From the IMG/VR virus record IMGVR_UViG_3300047375_000952, positions 62,001 to 126,000 of that record: a stretch of 64,000 nt of DNA. The stretch is one strand, 5' to 3'. Made by a program: the position numbers and the translations under genes. A model generated the notes under the pieces. The model did no database searches and was not told where the DNA came from. It saw only the letters and a list, made by a program, of their open reading frames with translations. Below, in pieces: positions 57,445 to 64,000 of the stretch. Within the stretch, counting starts at the first letter, position 1; every line of letters begins with the position of its first letter. The stretch is from a virus.

Positions 57445-60400
57445 ATGGCTTCTACGAATGATCTTGATCGCCTAAAGAAATCTGCTCAAGGAATCCAAGC
57501 CACAAATGACACTTCTTCTGAGAGCTTCTCAAGGGATCGAGTCATTAGAGCTGAAGAGGTAAAAACAGGTCTTTCTCGACTCAACGGCTCATGGGCTAGT
57601 GAGTACCGAGTAGAGGACGCGACAGACACTAGTTCAGAGTTAACTATCAGGACAGGTCTAGGTCAGGTGGGTGTAGGGGATATTGACTTCATCCCTTACA
57701 CCGAGAATACCAATAGAATAGGTGTTAAGGGAGCGCCCTCGCTAGGCTCTCCGATTTCTTTCGAGGTGCTAGGAGCTACCCTCAAGTCTCCGCTCGTCGA
57801 TTGGACGTGGACTCTCGACAATACAGGAAACACGCTCACGATCAACCATGCCACTAAGACTATCCTCACCGAGTACGGAATCGGACAGGCTTCTGATAGC
57901 CCTGAAGTGATCTCTCTTGAGGACTTAGAGGCGGATCACGGTGGGCTCTATGTTGTAGTCAACTATGTAAGTAACTCTTATGAGAAATGGGCGAGCACTT
58001 GGACTCCCCCAACTTATGTGGCTAGAGACGATATCCACCGCGCTCAAGATCAAATCTTCAGGGTTGAGTCTATGACCTCAACCGAGATCACTCTTTCTAG
58101 TCGCACTCCTCTTTCAGATTGGTTCGACTCAGGGGGAGATGTAGTGGGGGTCATGTTCCTTAGAAAGAAAGCATCTCGTATGCTTGAAGCTCCTCAGAGT
58201 GGGGGGACTACTTTCTTTGTGATGCCACCTGAAACATCTGCCTCATTGGACTTCGAGCCTCCTCTTTCTAATTGGAAAGTAGGAGACTTCCACACAGAGG
58301 CTACGTCAGGGACAGCCTCTAACTATGGACTTAAAAACAAGACCGCAGTACCTACAGAGCTGACTCATTCTGAGAGCAAACTAGTCGGTAATCTTGTAGG
58401 CACTCCGACTAGTGCTAGTGAGTTTAAAGTCTCTATCTACCCTGAAGGCTCTTCTGCTCCGTCACAGGGAGCTCAGGCTATCACTTCATACGGCACGTCT
58501 TTCCTCGTCGGAAAGTGCTTGAGAATTACGTCTGTCAGTGGCGGTAGCGAGCTCACTACAGAGCAAGTAAACTCTTTCTATGGTTTCTATGAGATCATCA
58601 GCATTGTAGGTGGCGGTGCTCCCTACACGATCACGTTAAGAAGAGTGAGCGAGCAGAACCTCTCAACGGGCAAGGTCACTTGGGATGCGAGCTATGCTTT
58701 CGACGTGAGTGTGACGTTCACTCTCCACAACACGGTGAGTGACTTACTTTCTAGCGCGGTGGCTCAGAAAGTGGAGATTGAGTCAGCGCGCGTCAAGGCT
58801 CTTATCTCGCCTTCACTTACGAGCAACAACGAAGCGATCACTCTTAGTGAGTCGTCTCTTGGTCGGGGCGGTAGCTCCTCTTGGAGTGGTGCAGAGCCCT
58901 CCAACCTCCTTGATCTTGGCTTTGGCGTTGTTGTCTACCCCACTAAGATTAGTGCAGACACAAACTCTCTTGTAGCTGACTATGAGAACCCTCTTTCTCC
59001 CGACCTCTATGACGTCGATTATGAGGGGGCTACCGTCTACCTCAAGAGCGCATATAGTCAGGACTTGAGTATCACGTCTCACGCCACCAATCCGAGTGGC
59101 AAAACTGTGCTCTTCATTTCTTGTGTTGCGCTCTCTCAAGAGGCGAGCTTCGGTATGAGGCTCACCACACTAGACGAGGGTATGGAGAAAGGCGCGTACC
59201 TACTCCCTAAGATCCCTCAGATTATGGCGTCTGACGATCTTCTCGATATCAGCACTGTGGATCACTCGATCTTTTGGGATGGAACAAACTCGATCTTTAT
59301 CCCTTCTCTTTCTGTCGATCAAGTCCCACACACAGGGCGTATCGAAGCGGATATCCTCGACACGTTCGCTTTCCCTGAGACGACTAAGACTTTAGGATTT
59401 ATCTACAGGGGCGTCTCGACCCTCAACAATGGGATCAAGCTCGACAATGTGAAAGTAGATTTTGACTCGACCTTCTACGGAATGAAGATCGAGTCTACGA
59501 CCACGTTCAGATTCAGTCGTCATGGTCGTCTTTCTTTCAAGCAATCCGCGCTAGTAGGGCGCTCTGCTAGAAGTGAGTCTATCACTTTCAATGACGGAGG
59601 TCTTTCTTACAACCCTGACGGAAGTATTTCTCTTTCCATCAGCGGTCTGAGGACAGACGAGAGCACTCTCATCTATGACTCTAACACACGAAAGTGGACT
59701 ATAGATTCGAGTAGGTACGAAGTAGGTCTTGAGCTTAAGAGAGGTGATCTTGTCGCCTCTAATGTAACTGAGCTCCCTGCTGATCAAATGACCGTCGCGC
59801 CTGTCGTATTTCTTTCTACGAGTAACACAGATCAGGATGAGATCACGAACGACTCGCACATGATCACTCTTGATGCGAGCGCCTTTGAGAATCTTGGCGA
59901 TGAAGTGCCTGACTATACGGGCTTCTACCTTAACGTGGAGGGCGCATCCGTTCTTTCTAAGAAAGTAGTTTCTTTCACGAACGGTGCGAGGATCATCGTA
60001 GGTCTTGACTCAGCGAATACGCCATCTAACCCTTGGCAGAGTAAGTTCCTCGCTTATAGGAATGACACAGGGTCAGCTCAAACAGACATTGAGCTCTCTA
60101 CTGCGCTTAATACCGCGCTCAAGAACACTTACACAGATACTTACCCCACAGTAAGAGACTATTTCTACGCCTCTAGCACAAGTCAGATCATGATCTCAGG
60201 GCGGAGTCCAAGTGTTTTTCCCTCATACTCTTATTTATCTACTGCGAACCTTCCTTTTATCGTAGAAAGTCTTTCTGAGGGTAACTTTAGTGACCTAGCG
60301 AAACTCCCCTCTCATAGATATCTTCTTTCTCTTGAGGAGGTCGGTGGGGGTAAATGGGTGACTGTAGCTGTTTCTGTAGCGGAGACGGACTTCCCTCACT

Positions 60401-63400
60401 CTTTAGTTGATATGAGCGGTGATTTCTCTAAGACTCTCGACGTGGCAAAAGCGATATGCGAGTCTCTAAACGAAGACCTTTACTTCGGACACTCTGCGCG
60501 CTTGCTCAACAGAGCGGGCTTCTATGAGGGCTTCCATCAGGAGTATGACAACGGCACAGGGGATGTGACCCTAAACCCTACTCTCCAAGCTAAGATTGAT
60601 GCCTACGGAAATCACACTGTTTATGGTGAACGACAAGTTCTTTGGGTCACTAATGATGACCCTAGACACTCCAACAACGGCTCGGCTCTGTGGACAGATG
60701 TCACAATAGAGTTGATCTGCACAGGGCGTGGGTGTGGGAAAATCCCTTTCATTGAGGGGGGTATTTCAGGAGACAATCTCAAAGACGAGGCAAGTAAAAC
60801 TGAGAACCAACTTATTAACGTCATAGCCTCTTTAGGTAGAGCAGAGCAAGCGACAGGATCGACTGTTTACGACATTATATTTGAGGGTCAAGATCATAAA
60901 GACTACAACCGAATAGGCTTATATTGGGAGTCAGAAACACTCCCTGATACTGCGACTGCTGAAGTTAAGAGTGTAAGTGCTCAAGCAGAGGGGAATACAA
61001 CTGAGCTTGGTTTCGATAGAAATGGGTTCTTGCCTGTCGGACCTTGTGTTGGGTCATCTAGAAAAATCTATAGTCAGTCATACAGTAGCTACCCTCAGCC
61101 ATCGCTCTATTTAAGACTCTTAGATGGGATCTATGACGGAAACGAAAGAGACTCAGGAAGCCCGATCAGAAACAGGATCGCCCCTGACTACTACACTAAC
61201 GACGGCACTGGATACTTTGACCTCCTACCTTTCTTAGACGCGACAGGCGGTCAAAAGAACGTGGGAGAATCTTTCGATTTCTTGGCTCAAGACCATTGGC
61301 TCGACAATCCACACTTCGGCTTCAGTTCAGAAGATGATCTCAATGAGGAGGAGCTAGGGCTTTACACATGGGTATCTCGTGACTATGTATACCCTACGTC
61401 AACAGACGTTCAGGAGAGCACTTATCTCGGTTTAGTCTGTACTTTCTCTGTTAACAAAAGAGAAAGGTCTAGCTTCTTTAAGCCCTTGATGAGCGAGTTC
61501 CACACGGGATATGAAGACATGATTGTCTCTGTGTCTTCAGAGTATTTCTCTCGCGACCTCTACTCACCTAACGTGATCGAGCTAGGTGACGACATCTACT
61601 TGAACGCAAGTGTTTCGGGAACTCCGAGAATCGCTAAGGCGAAAGTAACATGGCGCTCTCAGAGCTCGGTAGGTAAGTACGAGTATCAGGCTTCTCTTAA
61701 AGCGGTGAACGGACAGTACGGGGGCTTCAGTGGGCTTTCTTACTATCAGCCTGTCTTTGCCCATGTGAGCGAGCAGAGCTTCAGTGCTTCTTTCACAGAG
61801 GCGACAGGGAGCAACTTAATCTCAGCTTCGGTTGTAGGGGGCAACAGCTTCTTTTGGACTCAAGGCAACTTGAGGAGTCTCCTGACCACCGCTTCAGTGC
61901 CTACACAGCTCGGTTATTCTGAGTTCTCTGAGAACAGAGACGTGGGCGCAATTGATGGAGGCTTCGGCTCTTTCGGAACACAGAGCGCGTCTCTTCTTTC
62001 AGGGGGTCGATTGGGTCTGTTCAACGGACTTCCTCAGACTCATGCGGGGATCAGCTTCGCTTCTGTCTCAGGCGGTCTTGGTACTTCAGGCTACAGAGGT
62101 GGTCAGGACGTTGGTCAGTACGGAGAAGATGAGTTAAGAGTATTCGAGACTTTCCTTGAGCATGGTGTGTTCTCCTATGTGAGCTTGCCTTTAGGAACAG
62201 GAGGTTCTTTCTCTAGTACGATTGGTCATACTACGAGAGAGAAAGGAAAGAAGTCAGACTATAAGTCGGCGGTGTTCGGGGGGAACTCAGGTCTGCGTGT
62301 ATCAGGTGATATCAACCTGTTCATCAGAAACATGAGGATCTTGGGGTCTGACGATAACACCGCGTTTGTCATGCACACGGACTATGCGCCTCCTACCAAC
62401 ACTGATTTCTTAATCTCGAACGCTGACGTGACTCTCGATGTGACCTCTGCTTTCTTGCCCTACAATCAGACAGGTACAGGCCCGACCACATCAGGACTAC
62501 AAGCTCAGAAATCAGCACAGGGTTTCACTAACCTCAGTCTGAAGTCTCAGGGGGGCGCTCATATGCCGTCAGGCGCGGGATTGTTCGGCCCTGTTTCGAG
62601 TGGAGCAATCACGGATGTTTCTGTGCGTAGAACAGCCACGATTTCTTTGGGTCTTACCCTAGCAGATCTTAAGGGTATCTCCAAGAGTCTCGGGCGTGAG
62701 GTTTCTGAGCCTGTAGGGAGCACAGAGAGACAAGTCTCGGCTAACTTCCCGAATCAGTACGGTACTGAGGCTGACATCGGTAGCGCGCTCTTCCATATGG
62801 CGCAGTTCTCTTCTTCAGAAATACCGACGATGGCACTCCCTTCTTTAAGAGATGCTTACGTCGCTCTGATGAGATATAAGCACACAGACGGCTCTGATGT
62901 TAACCATGACGACAACTGGGGTATCTACAAGATCATAGACACTCCTGTCTTAATGCCTGTGGACGCTTCTGACATTGAATCAGGTCAGGGTACTAGAAAT
63001 ACTCTTCATGGCTATGGGAGCGATTATACGACCCATACGAGATCATCTCTTAACACCATCGTGGCGAACATCATGGTGCGTGTCGAGTCCGATGAGATCA
63101 GGTCTATCTACCCTGATCAGTCTGCTTCTAATCAGGGGGCTAATGCGCTCACTCCTTCAGAGTTAGTGATCGGCTCTACCTACTACGAGAACTCTCTTCT
63201 TTCTAAGCCTACAGCTAAGCTAGGTCACAGTTGGAGAGTGCTGAAGAGGAGCGCGGGCAACTACTACCATGACGTAGTGGTCTTTGACGTCGTGGATCAA
63301 GGGGGCAGTCCTTCAGGCGCTCCTTCAGACTTACACGGTCTTGAGGTGAACCCTAGAGCATTGGGTCGAGATTCTTTCCCCGCAGAAATCGTTCCGCTCG

Positions 63401-64000
63401 GTTACTCAGATAACCACAACGCAGATATGCCCCTGAGCCTTGAGCTCGCGCCGATGGATTACTTCGATTCAGACGAGACGCTCAGGGACACTACTCTAGG
63501 ACTAAGACTTCTCGGTGTCCATCGAAATATGGATCATAGAGGAAAGACATCTTCCCTTGCGTTCTTGACCTCTTATCAGACGACCTATCAGGGAGAGACT
63601 CTTTCTAGAGAGCCCTTGAGCTTCGTTGACTCTTTAAGAACTCGCATTGGAGACTTCATCGGAGACTCACCCGCCCGTCTAGCTGTCTACTCTTCAGAGA
63701 GATCAGATCGACTTGACGAGTCAGCGAGCAGTACAACCAAGCAACTCTTTGAGAATGGTGAGTCAGGGTATGTGTCTCTTGGCTACCCTGAGAGGTTCGG
63801 CTTAGGTGTTGTTCTCGATGGTGGTCTTGGCGTGGTTTCGGGTAACGCTGTTCGAGTACATCCGCAGAAAGGAAACTTCGACTCACTAGGTAGTCTTAGT
63901 ATCTATTCTAGCCCACTCATGGACTCTCGCCTCGACTTGAGAGACGGCAACGCTGTCTCCCTCCCAAGTCGTTTCAACCGCGCCGAGTTCTATGGCGATG
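57445..64000 (+). CDS. Giant virion structural protein, N-terminal part (at least 2185 aa)
   Basis: The frame starts at ATG 57445 and stays open to the right edge, so the protein exceeds 2185 residues. It begins ASTNDLDRLKKSAQGIQATND and is beta-rich, Ser/Thr/Gly-heavy and without enzyme motifs, like the two preceding proteins but larger. Giant tail-fibre or tail-shaft proteins of this size occur in large myoviruses. The position at the end of the baseplate/fibre operon fits a fibre or curtain-like tail protein. Confidence 0.75.
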   Translation, partial: MASTNDLDRLKKSAQGIQATNDTSSESFSRDRVIRAEEVKTGLSRLNGSWASEYRVEDATDTSSELTIRTGLGQVGVGDIDFIPYTENTNRIGVKGAPSLGSPISFEVLGATLKSPLVDWTWTLDNTGNTLTINHATKTILTEYGIGQASDSPEVISLEDLEADHGGLYVVVNYVSNSYEKWASTWTPPTYVARDDIHRAQDQIFRVESMTSTEITLSSRTPLSDWFDSGGDVVGVMFLRKKASRMLEAPQSGGTTFFVMPPETSASLDFEPPLSNWKVGDFHTEATSGTASNYGLKNKTAVPTELTHSESKLVGNLVGTPTSASEFKVSIYPEGSSAPSQGAQAITSYGTSFLVGKCLRITSVSGGSELTTEQVNSFYGFYEIISIVGGGAPYTITLRRVSEQNLSTGKVTWDASYAFDVSVTFTLHNTVSDLLSSAVAQKVEIESARVKALISPSLTSNNEAITLSESSLGRGGSSSWSGAEPSNLLDLGFGVVVYPTKISADTNSLVADYENPLSPDLYDVDYEGATVYLKSAYSQDLSITSHATNPSGKTVLFISCVALSQEASFGMRLTTLDEGMEKGAYLLPKIPQIMASDDLLDISTVDHSIFWDGTNSIFIPSLSVDQVPHTGRIEADILDTFAFPETTKTLGFIYRGVSTLNNGIKLDNVKVDFDSTFYGMKIESTTTFRFSRHGRLSFKQSALVGRSARSESITFNDGGLSYNPDGSISLSISGLRTDESTLIYDSNTRKWTIDSSRYEVGLELKRGDLVASNVTELPADQMTVAPVVFLSTSNTDQDEITNDSHMITLDASAFENLGDEVPDYTGFYLNVEGASVLSKKVVSFTNGARIIVGLDSANTPSNPWQSKFLAYRNDTGSAQTDIELSTALNTALKNTYTDTYPTVRDYFYASSTSQIMISGRSPSVFPSYSYLSTANLPFIVESLSEGNFSDLAKLPSHRYLLSLEEVGGGKWVTVAVSVAETDFPHSLVDMSGDFSKTLDVAKAICESLNEDLYFGHSARLLNRAGFYEGFHQEYDNGTGDVTLNPTLQAKIDAYGNHTVYGERQVLWVTNDDPRHSNNGSALWTDVTIELICTGRGCGKIPFIEGGISGDNLKDEASKTENQLINVIASLGRAEQATGSTVYDIIFEGQDHKDYNRIGLYWESETLPDTATAEVKSVSAQAEGNTTELGFDRNGFLPVGPCVGSSRKIYSQSYSSYPQPSLYLRLLDGIYDGNERDSGSPIRNRIAPDYYTNDGTGYFDLLPFLDATGGQKNVGESFDFLAQDHWLDNPHFGFSSEDDLNEEELGLYTWVSRDYVYPTSTDVQESTYLGLVCTFSVNKRERSSFFKPLMSEFHTGYEDMIVSVSSEYFSRDLYSPNVIELGDDIYLNASVSGTPRIAKAKVTWRSQSSVGKYEYQASLKAVNGQYGGFSGLSYYQPVFAHVSEQSFSASFTEATGSNLISASVVGGNSFFWTQGNLRSLLTTASVPTQLGYSEFSENRDVGAIDGGFGSFGTQSASLLSGGRLGLFNGLPQTHAGISFASVSGGLGTSGYRGGQDVGQYGEDELRVFETFLEHGVFSYVSLPLGTGGSFSSTIGHTTREKGKKSDYKSAVFGGNSGLRVSGDINLFIRNMRILGSDDNTAFVMHTDYAPPTNTDFLISNADVTLDVTSAFLPYNQTGTGPTTSGLQAQKSAQGFTNLSLKSQGGAHMPSGAGLFGPVSSGAITDVSVRRTATISLGLTLADLKGISKSLGREVSEPVGSTERQVSANFPNQYGTEADIGSALFHMAQFSSSEIPTMALPSLRDAYVALMRYKHTDGSDVNHDDNWGIYKIIDTPVLMPVDASDIESGQGTRNTLHGYGSDYTTHTRSSLNTIVANIMVRVESDEIRSIYPDQSASNQGANALTPSELVIGSTYYENSLLSKPTAKLGHSWRVLKRSAGNYYHDVVVFDVVDQGGSPSGAPSDLHGLEVNPRALGRDSFPAEIVPLGYSDNHNADMPLSLELAPMDYFDSDETLRDTTLGLRLLGVHRNMDHRGKTSSLAFLTSYQTTYQGETLSREPLSFVDSLRTRIGDFIGDSPARLAVYSSERSDRLDESASSTTKQLFENGESGYVSLGYPERFGLGVVLDGGLGVVSGNAVRVHPQKGNFDSLGSLSIYSSPLMDSRLDLRDGNAVSLPSRFNRAEFYGD

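Noticed and set aside
1-64000. CRISPR arrays, insertion sequences, integrase/attachment sites, tRNA genes
   Set aside because: None seen: no regular spaced repeats, no transposase motifs, no cloverleaf. The TopIB-like gene was considered as an integrase but fits TopIB better.

Overview
The window looks like part of a large-genome, contractile-tailed double-stranded DNA phage. The evidence is a myovirus-type baseplate block (gp25-like, baseplate J-like), a family A DNA polymerase, a DnaB-like helicase with a loader-like protein, a free primase zinc finger, Shine-Dalgarno-led tightly packed genes and no ribosomal, tRNA or host metabolic genes. Terminase, portal, capsid, sheath and tape measure are absent, so the genome extends well beyond the window. 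The bacterial host cannot be named from this sequence.

Layout. (1) Positions 1-1725: the tail of an unknown gene, a small tagged protein, a HAD-family phosphatase and an HC1/histone-H1-like DNA-binding protein. (2) Positions 1729-11065, all minus strand: a DNA-modification island. Four paralogous SPPY-type methyltransferases share an almost constant C-terminal catalytic half and differ in the N-terminal half. With them are a Dam-like methyltransferase, broken methyltransferase fragments, and a trio of base- or nucleotide-modifying-type enzymes (thymidylate-synthase-superfamily, PP-loop ATPase, PLP-fold enzyme). (3) Positions 11134-27063: replication and DNA handling, with PolA, type IB topoisomerase, ClpP, primase zinc finger, DnaB helicase, loader-like protein and SNF2 helicase, interspersed with unknowns. 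(4) Positions 27138-38173: accessory genes, including a membrane HExxH protein, GIY-YIG and T5orf172 proteins, Nudix, two GNAT paralogues, a Gly-rich fibre-like protein, a PAS-plus-membrane protein, a thermonuclease and a sigma-factor-like protein. (5) Positions 38343-64000, all plus strand: a virion/baseplate/tail block of very large proteins, the last one running off the right edge after at least 2185 codons.

How the genes may work together. The minus-strand operon ending at 1729 appears devoted to chemical modification of phage DNA. The TS-like/PP-loop/PLP trio could make or decorate a modified pyrimidine, and the methyltransferases would add sequence-specific marks. The replication genes form a near-complete primosome plus polymerase. 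The sigma-like protein at 37208-38173 lies next to, and divergent from, the structural block and may switch it on.

The most unusual signals are: the four-copy methyltransferase array with gene-conversion-like tracts and broken chimeric remnants; a short Arg-Val-Ala-x-x-aromatic-Leu tag at the N-terminus of at least eight otherwise unrelated proteins and inside three more; a perfect 17-bp inverted repeat abutting the start codon at 42403; a recurrent intergenic motif around TATATCAGAA; and a strong apparent excess of the hexamer CTTTCT/AGAAAG.
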